This document shows positions 44,575 to 52,190 of a DNA stretch of 64,000 nucleotides, in pieces. The notes below the pieces were generated by a model that was not told where the DNA came from, made no database searches, and saw nothing but the letters and a program-made list of their open reading frames with translations. Within the stretch, counting starts at the first letter, position 1; each line of letters begins with the position of its first letter. Position numbers and translations under genes: made by a program. Origin of the DNA: an uncultured Muribaculum sp. (lineage in GTDB: Bacteria; Bacteroidota; Bacteroidia; Bacteroidales; Muribaculaceae); contig CAJUMZ010000001.1 in NCBI GenBank assembly GCA_910587665.1, positions 216,058 to 280,057 on the forward strand, in the 5' to 3' direction.

Positions 44575-45918
44575 ATGAAAAAGATTCAAGTAAACATTAA
44601 CTCTGTACTCTCTACAGTATCTGAAAATGAAATTCACGCCCTTGAGTCGGCTTCGGCAACCGCTGCACTTGAAAAGCTGAAAAGCGGTACCGGCGAAGGA
44701 AACGACTTCCTCGGATGGCTCGACCTACCTGAAAGAACCCCCGAACATCATCTTGACGAAATCATAGCTGTGGCCAATGATCTCCGCAACTCATGCGACT
44801 ATGTCGTATCTGTGGGCATAGGCGGCTCATACCTTGGGGCAAAGGCTGTAATCGAGGCCCTTGCCGGAGCGTTTGACGCGTATTCACCTGTTGCATCCGG
44901 AAATCCTAAAGTATTGTTTGCCGGACAAAACATCGGCGAGGACTACCTCTACGAGCTTCAGTCATTCCTCAAGGACAAGCGATTCGGTATCATCGTGATC
45001 TCCAAGTCAGGCACCACCACCGAGCCGGCTATCGCGTTCCGCCTGCTTAAAGAACAGCTTGAGGCTCAGGTTGGCAAGGCTGAGGCATGCAAGCGTATCG
45101 TGGCGATCACCGACGCAAAGCGCGGCGCCCTCCGCCAGCTAGCTACTGAAGAAGGCTATAAGACATTTGTCATCGACGACAACGTCGGCGGCCGCTTCTC
45201 TGTACTCACCCCGGTAGGATTGCTACCGATCGCTGTGGCAGGATACGACATCAAGAAGCTCGTAAAGGGCGCGCTCGACATGCAGCACGAATGCCTCACC
45301 CCGAGCGACAACAATATCTGCGAACTATACGCCGCCACCCGCAACTGCCTCTACCGTGCAGGCAAAAAGACCGAAATCCTCGTCAACTACAACCCCAAGC
45401 TCCACTACTTCGGAGAATGGTGGAAACAGCTCTATGGCGAGAGCGAGGGAAAAGACCACAAAGGCATATTCCCCGCGGCAGTCGACTTCTCTACCGACCT
45501 GCATTCGATGGGTCAGTGGATCCAGGATGGCGAGCGCACAATCTTCGAGACCGTGATCTCCGTAGAAAAGACTGCCCATGAAAAGGTAATCCCCTCCGAT
45601 GCGGCAAATCTCGACGGGCTCAACTACATCGCAGGCAAGCGCGTTGACGAAGTAAACAAGATGGCAGAACTCGGCACACGTATCGCCCATGTCGACGGAG
45701 GAGTGCCCAACATCCGCATTACCATCCCCGAGCTCAGCGAAGAGTATCTCGGACAGCTCATCTACTTCTTCGAGCTTTCATGCGGCATCTCAGGCTACAT
45801 CCTCGAAGTAAACCCCTTCAACCAGCCTGGCGTTGAAGACTACAAGCGCAACATGTTTGCTCTCCTCGAAAAGCCCGGCTACGAAGAAGCCACAAAAGCC
45901 ATTCAGGCAAAACTCTAA
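44575..45918 (+). CDS. pgi: Glucose-6-phosphate isomerase
   Basis: The 447-residue protein contains V-G-I-G-G-S-Y-L-G-A-K, I-S-K-S-G-T-T-T-E-P, and E-V-N-P-F-N-Q-P-G-V-E near the C-terminus, the signatures of the shorter bacterial PGI form. It interconverts glucose- and fructose-6-phosphate in glycolysis. It has a strong terminator 20 nt after the stop codon and is the last chromosomal protein gene before the integrated element. Confidence 0.97.
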   Translation: MKKIQVNINSVLSTVSENEIHALESASATAALEKLKSGTGEGNDFLGWLDLPERTPEHHLDEIIAVANDLRNSCDYVVSVGIGGSYLGAKAVIEALAGAFDAYSPVASGNPKVLFAGQNIGEDYLYELQSFLKDKRFGIIVISKSGTTTEPAIAFRLLKEQLEAQVGKAEACKRIVAITDAKRGALRQLATEEGYKTFVIDDNVGGRFSVLTPVGLLPIAVAGYDIKKLVKGALDMQHECLTPSDNNICELYAATRNCLYRAGKKTEILVNYNPKLHYFGEWWKQLYGESEGKDHKGIFPAAVDFSTDLHSMGQWIQDGERTIFETVISVEKTAHEKVIPSDAANLDGLNYIAGKRVDEVNKMAELGTRIAHVDGGVPNIRITIPELSEEYLGQLIYFFELSCGISGYILEVNPFNQPGVEDYKRNMFALLEKPGYEEATKAIQAKL

Positions 45919-45937
45919 GACATCCCCAACCTCAAAT

Positions 45938-45977
45938 AAATTGCCCGGAGGAAGGAAACTTCCCGGGCAATTTTTTA
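45938..45977 (+). terminator. Terminator of pgi
   Basis: An 11-bp stem, AAATTGCCCGG against CCGGGCAATTT, is followed directly by a T-run. The rest of the spacer to the tRNA (to 46193) carries only the tRNA promoter. Confidence 0.85.
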
Positions 45978-46145
45978 TATCCTCACCTTTATATCGCCCC
46001 GGCACTCCGGAGCATCACATCCCCATAACACCCACCCAACCAAAACAGCAACCGCGCCCAAGCGCTACCCACCTACATACCAACCACTTACACTTCCCCC
46101 ACTGACATCACACAACAAAACGTGACAAAAAAGAGCAAAAAACAT

Positions 46146-46176
46146 TTGCAAAAACAAAAACCATTTCGTAACTTTG
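46146..46176 (+). promoter_or_regulatory. Promoter of tRNA-Phe
   Basis: TTG (46146-46148), a 20-nt spacer and TAACTTTG (46169-46176) lie 17 nt before the tRNA. Confidence 0.65.
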
Positions 46177-46193
46177 CATCGCAAAACACAAAC

Positions 46194-46266
46194 GGTGCCA
46201 TAGCTCAGTTGGTAGAGCAAAGGACTGAAAATCCTTGTGTCCCCGGTTCGATTCCTGGTGGCACCA
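46194..46266 (+). tRNA. tRNA-Phe (GAA)
   Basis: A complete 73-nt cloverleaf: acceptor stem GGTGCCA/TGGCACC, a D-arm, anticodon GAA at 46227-46229 in loop CTGAAAA, and T-loop TTCGATT. The T-stem has one C-U mismatch (third pair). The CCA end is not encoded (ACA follows). Its 3-prime end is the integration site of the element to the right, which restores the sequence. Confidence 0.97.
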
Positions 46267-46267
46267 C
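46255..46267 (+). repeat. attL core of the integrated element
   Basis: The 13-mer CTGGTGGCACCAC at the tRNA 3-prime end recurs exactly at 63811-63823, beyond the integrase gene. Between the copies lie all mobility genes. A 13-bp core is similar in length to those of NBU-type elements. Confidence 0.85.
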
Positions 46268-46270
46268 AGA

Positions 46271-46306
46271 AGACCGCTAATTCTCAATGAGTTAGCGGTC
46301 TTTCTT
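46271..46306 (+). terminator. Terminator behind tRNA-Phe
   Basis: A 10-bp perfect stem, AGACCGCTAA / TTAGCGGTCT, is followed by TTCTT. It is supplied by the integrated element. Confidence 0.8.
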
Positions 46307-46324
46307 CCATCCACGCCCCTCTGA

Positions 46325-46578
46325 GTCACCACAAAAGTCACCATGCAACACCTAACCTACTGAAATATAATGCTTTCTGCGTGATGTGGTGTGTTATAGA
46401 TGTCGATGGCAAAGATGTAAGTGGCTGGTAATCAACATTACATTCATACTCCTTCGTATTCATTCGCCAACATTCAACACCATAAAGTCACCCTAAAAGC
46501 TTAAACTTTAACAGAGTTTAACCATATTCGAGGACTGAAAATGTGGTGACCTCGGCTGAATTTTCACCGGGTCACCAC
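46325..46578. promoter_or_regulatory. Left set of GTCACCAC sites (probable integrase/excisionase arm sites)
   Basis: GTCACCAC at 46325 and GTCACCAT at 46337 are direct repeats 12 bp apart; GTCACCCT is at 46487; GTGGTGAC (46543) and GTCACCAC (46571) form an inverted pair. The same octamer occurs twice, 12 bp apart, at the other end of the element (63673, 63685). Arm-type binding sites are the simplest reading. Confidence 0.6.
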
Positions 46579-46609
46579 GTTTAATCGTTAAAATCCCATA
46601 AAATTTTTG

Positions 46610-46617
46610 TACCTTTG
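46610..46617 (+). promoter_or_regulatory. -7 box for the left cargo genes
   Basis: TACCTTTG, 261 nt before the zinc-ribbon gene; the leader between is long and may be structured. Confidence 0.4.
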
Positions 46618-46878
46618 TGGTCGGGTTAGCACAAGTCAGCCTACGACATTTTGAAATAAGAAGCGGTATGCTCTCTTGTAAGTCGAGAACGTAGGAAATT
46701 CAAGACACTGCACAAGGATAGCATAGCGGTTCTCACGCATACGGCGTGGGCTGTTATACTACATTCGTGCATTTAGGTTTCTTGCAGAGCAAGCGCTTCG
46801 CGATGACCTACGACCGTCGACTTAGAATGTTGCATTGGTAGTCCGCGCTTCTGCATTTATAAACCGCTCCATCGGACT

Positions 46879-47172
46879 ATGGAACAAAAAAGAAAAATGA
46901 CAATGGAAATGAAATTTTGTCAGAGTTGTGGGATGCCGCTGACTGACGACAACAAAGGCACAAATGCCGATGGCTCACATAATGGTGATTACTGCATCTA
47001 TTGCTACAAGGATGGCAAGTTCACGCAGGATATGACGATGGAGCAGATGATTGACCACTGTGTCCAGTTCACCGACGAGATAAACAGGCAGTCAGGACAA
47101 AACTTGACAAAAGAACAGGCTAAGGAAATGATGCGCCAGTTCTTTCCTCACCTCAAACGCTGGAAAAAGTAA
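46879..47172 (+). CDS. Zinc-ribbon domain protein (first cargo gene)
   Basis: The 97-residue protein has C-x2-C at F-C-Q-S-C-G-M-P-L and a second C-x2-C at D-Y-C-I-Y-C-Y-K-D-G, the zinc sites of a small family annotated as putative zinc ribbon. The C-terminal half (M-T-M-E-Q-M-I-D-H-C and E-A-K-E-M-M-R-Q-F-F-P-H-L-K-R-W-K-K) is helical. Alternative starts at 46897 and 46909 give the same core. Role unknown. The next gene starts 8 nt later. Confidence 0.85.
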   Translation: MEQKRKMTMEMKFCQSCGMPLTDDNKGTNADGSHNGDYCIYCYKDGKFTQDMTMEQMIDHCVQFTDEINRQSGQNLTKEQAKEMMRQFFPHLKRWKK

Positions 47173-47180
47173 AAACGATT

Positions 47181-47792
47181 ATGAGCAACGAAATTCTATA
47201 TATACTCTTGCCCGATTATGCGGCGCATGAGGCGGTGTATCTTTCACAGGCTATCTCCTCTGATGAATATGCCCTGAAAGAAAATCCGAAATATGTCAAT
47301 AAGGTGGTCGCCCCGACATTGGAGTCGGTAAAGTCGATAGGGGGATTCCGCACCGTGCCGGATTATTCGCTTGACACTATGCCCGATGATTATGCCGCGC
47401 TGGTGTTGATTGGCGGTTTCGGGTGGAATACGCATGTCGCTGAACAAGTCGCGCCGATTGTAAAAAGAGCTGTTGAAAAAGGAAAGATTGTCGGTGCCAT
47501 CTGCAACGCGGCTTCGTTTATGGCGAAGCATGGTTTCCTCAATGCGGTGAAACATACCGGCAATGGTTTGGATCAACTGAAAATCTGGGGTGGAGAGAAC
47601 TACACTAATCCCGACGGGTATCTCTACGAGCAAGCCGTAAGCGATGGCAGAATAGTGACTGCCAACGGTTCTGCAACACTTGAATTTGCAAAAGAGTTGC
47701 TTCTGCTGCTTGAAAACGACACTCTTGAACGAATCGAAATGTACTATCAGTTTAACAAGCAGGGCTTCTGTAGCCTTTTCTCAATTGAATGA
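47181..47792 (+). CDS. DJ-1/PfpI-superfamily protein
   Basis: The 203-residue protein opens with I-L-Y-I-L-L-P-D-Y-A and has the nucleophile-elbow Cys108 in V-G-A-I-C-N-A-A-S-F. It has the class I glutamine-amidotransferase-like fold of DJ-1/PfpI proteins, whose members act as glyoxalases, chaperones or amidases. Its stop overlaps the next start (ATGA). Confidence 0.88.
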   Translation: MSNEILYILLPDYAAHEAVYLSQAISSDEYALKENPKYVNKVVAPTLESVKSIGGFRTVPDYSLDTMPDDYAALVLIGGFGWNTHVAEQVAPIVKRAVEKGKIVGAICNAASFMAKHGFLNAVKHTGNGLDQLKIWGGENYTNPDGYLYEQAVSDGRIVTANGSATLEFAKELLLLLENDTLERIEMYYQFNKQGFCSLFSIE

Positions 47793-48292
47793 AGAGAGCC
47801 ATTGTCATAGGTTGTCCAGGAGCCGGGAAGAGTACCTTTTCAAGAAAACTATCAGCAAAGACCGGTTTGCCCTTGCATTACCTTGACATGATATGGCATT
47901 TGCCTGACAGGACAACACTTTCCAGAGAAGAATTTGTAGAGTGTCTGCAAGATATAATGTCCGGAGATCAGTGGATTATTGACGGCAATTATTTGCATAC
48001 GCTCCCCATGAGATTGAATAGATGTGATACGGTTTTCTTCTTTGACCTACCGTTGGACTTATGCCTGGCAGGAGCTGAAGAGCGTTTGGGTAAAAGACGT
48101 GAGGATATGCCTTGGACTGATAATGAAATGGACCCGGAATTCCGTCAATGGATTGTCGATTTTCCTGAGCAGCAACTACCGGTTATCCGTAAATTGCTTA
48201 GCGAAAGAAGAAACGATGTCAATGTGTTTACATTCCGTTCAAGAACTGAATCAGATATTTTTATCGCAAATCTTGACACTCTTATAAAATAA
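47789..48292 (+). CDS. P-loop kinase (FlaR/topology-modulation-like)
   Basis: The 167-residue protein has Walker A G8-C-P-G-A-G-K-S-T16 and then Y-L-D-M-I-W-H-L-P, W-I-I-D-G-N-Y, the features of the adenylate-kinase-like group often called DNA topology modulation protein FlaR. No function is proven for this group. It is the third gene in a tight run, with an ATGA overlap. Confidence 0.85.
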   Translation: MKRAIVIGCPGAGKSTFSRKLSAKTGLPLHYLDMIWHLPDRTTLSREEFVECLQDIMSGDQWIIDGNYLHTLPMRLNRCDTVFFFDLPLDLCLAGAEERLGKRREDMPWTDNEMDPEFRQWIVDFPEQQLPVIRKLLSERRNDVNVFTFRSRTESDIFIANLDTLIK

Positions 48293-48319
48293 GATGAATT
48301 CCCCCAAAATCATGTGACT

Positions 48320-48610
48320 ATGTTTATCGCAATTCTCACATACAAAAAGCCGTTGAGCGAGGTTGACCGATTCCTTGCCGCTCATCGTGAATATCTCGCC
48401 AAGCACTATGCAGCCGGAAATTTCATCGCATCCGGCCCGCAGAATCCGCGTGTGGGTGGTGTGATAATGATGAAAGCCTATAGTCGTAAAGAGGTCGATG
48501 CCATCATTGCCGAAGATCCGTTCTACATCAACGGTATCGCCGATTATCAGATTGTGGAATTTACTCCGACAATGTTTAGCGACTCATCACTTAATGCTAT
48601 TTTAGGATGA
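48320..48610 (+). CDS. YciI-like protein
   Basis: The 96-residue protein matches the YciI dimeric alpha-beta barrel family: M-F-I-A-I-L-T-Y, a central H-R-E-Y-L, A-S-G-P-Q-N-P-R-V-G-G and D-P-F-Y-I-N-G-I-A-D-Y. YciI proteins are small dehydratase- or hydrolase-like enzymes of unclear substrate. The ATG at 48320 is preferred over 48314. It overlaps the next gene by 4 nt. Confidence 0.88.
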   Translation: MFIAILTYKKPLSEVDRFLAAHREYLAKHYAAGNFIASGPQNPRVGGVIMMKAYSRKEVDAIIAEDPFYINGIADYQIVEFTPTMFSDSSLNAILG

Positions 48611-49527
48611 ATATTAAAGATAGGTTTGACAAAGGAGAAGTCTTTTTAATGGAAGGTGCGCTTGGCGAAAGACTTAAACGAGAGTTTGACCTCGATATTT
48701 CAGGCGAAGTGGCTATGGCCTCTCTAATTGACGAGACAAAGGGAAGAACGTCTTTAAGGCTCCTGTGGTTACAGTATTTGGCGATTGCTGAAAAATATGG
48801 CTTGCCCTTCATGGCAACAACTCCAACCCGCAGGGCAAATCGTGAACGAGTGACAAAGAGCGGACAACCAGCTACCATCATACGTGATAATGTTGAGTTT
48901 CTGAGGGAAATACTTTCAGAGATTGAACACCCGGCATATCTTGGAGGTCTTATGGGATGCCGGGGAGATGCCTACACCGGGGAAGGCAATCTTTCTGAAA
49001 AAGAGGCCGTTGGATTTCACCAATGGCAGGCAGATGAATTTGCTAAAGCCGGTGCAGATTATCTCTTTGCAGGAATCATGCCCACGCTTCCTGAAGCAAT
49101 TGGTATGGCAAAAGCAATGGCAAACACAGGTTTGCCATATATCATCAGTTTTACAATCAAACCCGATGGGTGTCTGATTGACAACACTCCAATATACAGG
49201 GCAATAGAAACCATAGATGCAAAGATTAAAAACAAGCCTATTTGTTATATGACCAACTGCATACATCCGCGATTTGTCATCTCAGCTCTTGACCAATCAT
49301 TCAATAGATGTATCCAAAACCGTTTCAAAGGTGTTCAGGCAAATACCGCCGCACTTGAATATTGCGAGATGGATGGTGCCACTCGTCTGAAAGCCACGTC
49401 TAACCCTCATGAATTGTCAGTATATATGCAAACATTAAAAGAACAATTCAACTTGCAGGTATTTGGAGGATGTTGTGGTACAGATCACCTATATATGGAA
49501 GAAATAGCAAAAGTAATATCTGTTTGA
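48607..49527 (+). CDS. Homocysteine S-methyltransferase-family protein
   Basis: The 306-residue TIM barrel has L-M-E-G-A-L-G-E-R-L near the start and zinc ligands C218 (M-T-N-C), C289 and C290 (G-G-C-C-G-T-D). These are the three zinc cysteines of the MHT family, which methylate homocysteine from S-methylmethionine or related donors. Nothing else in the element is of methionine metabolism; a thiol methylation or demethylation role outside methionine is possible. Confidence 0.85.
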   Translation: MNIKDRFDKGEVFLMEGALGERLKREFDLDISGEVAMASLIDETKGRTSLRLLWLQYLAIAEKYGLPFMATTPTRRANRERVTKSGQPATIIRDNVEFLREILSEIEHPAYLGGLMGCRGDAYTGEGNLSEKEAVGFHQWQADEFAKAGADYLFAGIMPTLPEAIGMAKAMANTGLPYIISFTIKPDGCLIDNTPIYRAIETIDAKIKNKPICYMTNCIHPRFVISALDQSFNRCIQNRFKGVQANTAALEYCEMDGATRLKATSNPHELSVYMQTLKEQFNLQVFGGCCGTDHLYMEEIAKVISV

Positions 49528-49529
49528 TT

Positions 49530-50228
49530 ATGCCATACATATCAGTTGAAAGCGGAGCATTGACCTCCGAACAAAAGAAAGAACTTATCGAGCGTCTGAC
49601 AGCTATAGCCTCCGAGATAACCAATATCCCGACACAGTTCTTCACGGTCACAATCAAGGAATTGCCGGATGAGAATTTTGGTATCGGCGGCAAGTCAATA
49701 GACGAAATCAAACGCAACTACAAGCCATCACTTACCCTCAGACTATATCAGCCCACAGATGCCAACGTAATCACTACTTGGCTTAAAAGTGAATATTTTA
49801 TGCGCCAATGGTGCGCCGACCGATATGAGCGGTTTCCTGTCACGCCGGAAAATATGAACTCTTATCATCAGCAATACATTGACGGACATAACTCTGTTGC
49901 CCTGACTATGGTTGACAGTGAAGAGATTGTCGGATATATCACTCTACGCACTCCGGCAGATGATTCTTCTGAACAACGCTTGGGTTTTGTTATTGTTGAT
50001 GATTCAAAGCGTGGCAAAGGATTTGGGAAAGCCCTTGTCAGTAAGGCGGTTGATTATGCTTTCTCCAAATTAGGTGCCATAAAAGTTTCATTGGGTGTTT
50101 TTGAAAACAATCCGGCAGCTATCCGTTGTTATGAATCGGCGGGATTCCACCAAGTTGTTAAACCTGAGACAGAGTGCTATAAGTGTCTTGGTGAGACATG
50201 GAATTGCATTGAAATGGAACGAAATTGA
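49530..50228 (+). CDS. Tautomerase-GNAT fusion protein
   Basis: Residues 1-65 are a 4-oxalocrotonate tautomerase monomer with Pro directly after the initiator Met (the catalytic Pro-1 once Met is removed) and S-I-D-E-I-K-R-N-Y at the end. From L-T-L-R-L-Y-Q-P onward a GNAT acetyltransferase follows, with the acetyl-CoA segment V-D-D-S-K-R-G-K-G-F-G-K-A-L. The start is set by the Pro-1 requirement and lies 2 nt after the previous stop. A 26-nt copy of the junction sequence recurs at 50535, so the fusion looks like a recombination product. Confidence 0.85.
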   Translation: MPYISVESGALTSEQKKELIERLTAIASEITNIPTQFFTVTIKELPDENFGIGGKSIDEIKRNYKPSLTLRLYQPTDANVITTWLKSEYFMRQWCADRYERFPVTPENMNSYHQQYIDGHNSVALTMVDSEEIVGYITLRTPADDSSEQRLGFVIVDDSKRGKGFGKALVSKAVDYAFSKLGAIKVSLGVFENNPAAIRCYESAGFHQVVKPETECYKCLGETWNCIEMERN

Positions 50229-50274
50229 TGATTTAGCATACAATGAGATACGATTGGGATTAAAAGAGGATAAA

Positions 50275-50499
50275 ATGACTACAAAAACTAAAAGAACTGT
50301 TAAGAATTTCATTGTCTTCCTTATAGGAGTCGCATTATTTGGAGCTATTGTAGCTTTGACAAATCAATGGTTCAGAAGCCAGGGGTACAATTCCACTTAT
50401 ATGACGGCTATCCTAACAGGATGCACATCTTATGGCTATTACAGGGCTTGGCTATGGCTATGCCGTAAGCTCGACCTTCTGGATAAAAAATCAAAATGA
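50275..50499 (+). CDS. Small membrane protein
   Basis: The 74-residue protein has a basic start (M-T-T-K-T-K-R-T-V-K) and two membrane helices, with G-Y-Y-R-A-W-L-W-L-C-R-K-L at the C-terminus. The ATG at 50275 has an AGAGGA ribosome site. No family recognised. It is 46 nt after the fusion gene. Confidence 0.65.
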   Translation: MTTKTKRTVKNFIVFLIGVALFGAIVALTNQWFRSQGYNSTYMTAILTGCTSYGYYRAWLWLCRKLDLLDKKSK

Positions 50500-50534
50500 T
50501 TTTATAACAGGCCATTGCGCCAAGCAGATATAAA

Positions 50535-50573
50535 TCGGCAAGTCAATAGACGAAATCAAACTTAACTATAAAT
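50535..50573 (+). repeat. Second copy of the tautomerase 3-prime end
   Basis: 26 nt starting CGGCAAGTCAATAGACGA are identical to the sequence at 49687-49712 inside the tautomerase-GNAT gene and would encode G-K-S-I-D-E-I-K-L-N-Y-K followed by a stop (TGA overlapping the next ATG). It is a remnant of a tautomerase gene end, directly before the DUF4893-like gene. Confidence 0.85.
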
Positions 50574-51462
50574 GAAAAATAAAATCTTGTTTATACTGCT
50601 ACTGGCAATCAGCATCCTCACATCTGCCAAAGCTGAAAATTCCAATCTCGTCGGAGCCTGGCAAGGACCGAAAAATCTGATGTTAAATATATGTGCTTTA
50701 CCCGAAGACCGATTGGGTATCTGTTCTTGCAGCATATTCCGAACCTTCGGTTGGGTGGATGTCGCATTGACCATTGATGGTGATTCGTTGATGATTAAGG
50801 CGAAAGATTATGGAAGCCCTCTGGTGGGACGGTTTCGTATTGAGTCAGCAGAGAGATTGACGGGAATTCTGACAATGGGCTATCCGGGCGAGGACTGGTA
50901 TTTTAGTGGTCCGACAGAGTTTATAAAGCAGAAGCCTATAATGCCGGATAACCTCAGCCCAGACCTTGAAGGCATTATACTGCCGTATGATTATGGGAAA
51001 CTGGCACTCGACAGGGATAAAGCATGGGACGCATTATCTACAGTCTCACCCAATTCGTATGGTTATAGAGAGAAAGGAGCAATCGAGAAATTACTTAACG
51101 CCAAGACATACCCGATCACGCCGAAAGACTTGATTGGATTCCGCCGTGTCCGCTCCATTCAGATTGATGCGAGGGATGGTATTTTCTCATATCCATATTT
51201 CAACTGCCGCTTTAAGACCGTTGACGGAAAAGTCTTTTTTGAAAAGACAACAGGTAGCCAGCGAAAATCCGGTTATGTATATCAGAACAACCCCAAGTCC
51301 CTCATTTTTCTTGGAGGTTGGAGCGTCAACGATGATCCGCAGACAGAGTATGGAAGTTCCAACTCGGTCGTCGGAACAGCCTATAAAATCAGTTCGCACA
51401 AAGCCATTATGATTTTTCCTTCGGATGGCTATAGAGTGGAAATTTATGAACTGACAAATTAA
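50572..51462 (+). CDS. Secreted DUF4893-like protein
   Basis: The 296-residue protein has a signal peptide (cleaved near A-K-A) and an N-terminal lipocalin-like stretch (L-V-G-A-W-Q-G-P-K-N-L). A C-terminal region R-S-I-Q-I-D-A-R-D-G-I-F-S-Y-P-Y-F-N-C followed by E-K-T-T-G-S-Q-R-K-S-G resembles DUF4893 proteins. Family assignment is from memory of that pattern. Function unknown. The start codon overlaps the end of a tautomerase remnant. Confidence 0.72.
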   Translation: MKNKILFILLLAISILTSAKAENSNLVGAWQGPKNLMLNICALPEDRLGICSCSIFRTFGWVDVALTIDGDSLMIKAKDYGSPLVGRFRIESAERLTGILTMGYPGEDWYFSGPTEFIKQKPIMPDNLSPDLEGIILPYDYGKLALDRDKAWDALSTVSPNSYGYREKGAIEKLLNAKTYPITPKDLIGFRRVRSIQIDARDGIFSYPYFNCRFKTVDGKVFFEKTTGSQRKSGYVYQNNPKSLIFLGGWSVNDDPQTEYGSSNSVVGTAYKISSHKAIMIFPSDGYRVEIYELTN

Positions 51463-51473
51463 AGAATGGATTG

Positions 51474-51497
51474 ATGAAATCTAACGCAACTATAAAC
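51474..51497 (+). repeat. Third, decayed copy of the tautomerase 3-prime end
   Basis: A 23-nt stretch differs from the copy at 49699 in three positions (20 of 23 match) and precedes the next small membrane-protein gene. All three copies sit at the boundary of a gene module. Confidence 0.7.
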
Positions 51498-51500
51498 CAT

Positions 51501-51770
51501 ATGGAACAATGTAATAAGAAATATATTTACTGGCTATGTACCACAATAGCAGTGATGTTCGTATTGCCGTTTGTCGTGGCAAGGCTTGCGTCCGAATGTT
51601 CCGGCATGGCATTGTGCATGATGCTGTTCTTCATCATCAATCCAATCTACTCAGCAATACTTGGTTTCAACTGCGGCAAAAATATCCGTCGAATGTGGAA
51701 TCTCCCGTTAGTGTCCTCAATCGCTTTTCTCGCCGGTACATGGTTATTCTTTGACATCAAAGAGGTCTGA
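51501..51770 (+). CDS. Small membrane protein, interrupted by in-frame TGA
   Basis: The 89-residue frame starts at an ATG at 51501 and has two or three membrane helices (Y-I-Y-W-L-C-T-T-I-A-V-M-F; M-M-L-F-F-I-I-N-P-I-Y). It stops at a TGA (51768-51770) that interrupts an obviously continuing membrane segment: the same frame reads on with F-L-V-Y-A-A-V-Y-L-V-I-G-L-A-A. The full membrane protein would end near K-S-N-K. Probably a pseudogene unless the stop is read through. Confidence 0.65.
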   Translation: MEQCNKKYIYWLCTTIAVMFVLPFVVARLASECSGMALCMMLFFIINPIYSAILGFNCGKNIRRMWNLPLVSSIAFLAGTWLFFDIKEV

Positions 51771-52127
51771 TTTCTGGTATATGCAGCCGTATATCTTGTC
51801 ATCGGATTGGCCGCTATGGGAATAAGCAGATATATAAACAAGTCAAATAAGCCTTTCCTTTTTTCAGAAGCTCCTGATACTGCGGTTATTGTTTGCTGCC
51901 ACATATCCGATAGTAAAGCTCCCATATTATTTGTTTCGCATGATAAGGACGATGGCATGTGGCAATTTCTTTGTGGTAGAGAACATAGAGAGGATGAAGC
52001 CAAAATTGTTTCTTTGAAATTTGTGTTTGAATTAGACCCGACAATAGGGTTGTTGAAAGATCTGCCTTGCGGTTACTGTGCAGAAAGGAAATCGCTGAAT
52101 GATAAGTGGAAAATACATCAGCAATAG
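51771..52127 (+). pseudogene. Continuation of the interrupted frame into a DUF2185-like (Imm33-type) domain
   Basis: In the same frame as the preceding membrane protein, about 30 further membrane-protein residues run without stop into V-C-C-H-I-S-D-S-K-A-P, D-D-G-M-W-Q-F-L-C-G and D-P-T-I-G-L-L-K-D-L-P-C-G, which resembles DUF2185 proteins found as immunity-type genes in polymorphic toxin systems. An ATG at 51816 could start the second part as a separate protein. The assignment to DUF2185 is by pattern only. Confidence 0.6.
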
Positions 52128-52190
52128 TTTTTTCAATAATGAAAAAAGCCTGCCCGAAACGAGTAGGCTGAAAGACGGGATAGGTGTCTG

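Larger units (their letters stand above)
46267..46878. other. Left arm of the integrated element, no gene
   Basis: After the terminator at 46271-46306, this 612-nt stretch carries five GTCACCAC-type sites (46325, 46337, 46487, inverted 46543, and 46571). A TACCTTTG box is at 46610. A 260-nt leader follows, with pairable segments, for example CACGC/GCGTG around 46735 and TATGCT/AGCATA. I see no open reading frame that could be a gene. Confidence 0.7.

Noticed and set aside
46620..46878. Retron-type ncRNA
   Set aside because: No reverse transcriptase gene is nearby.
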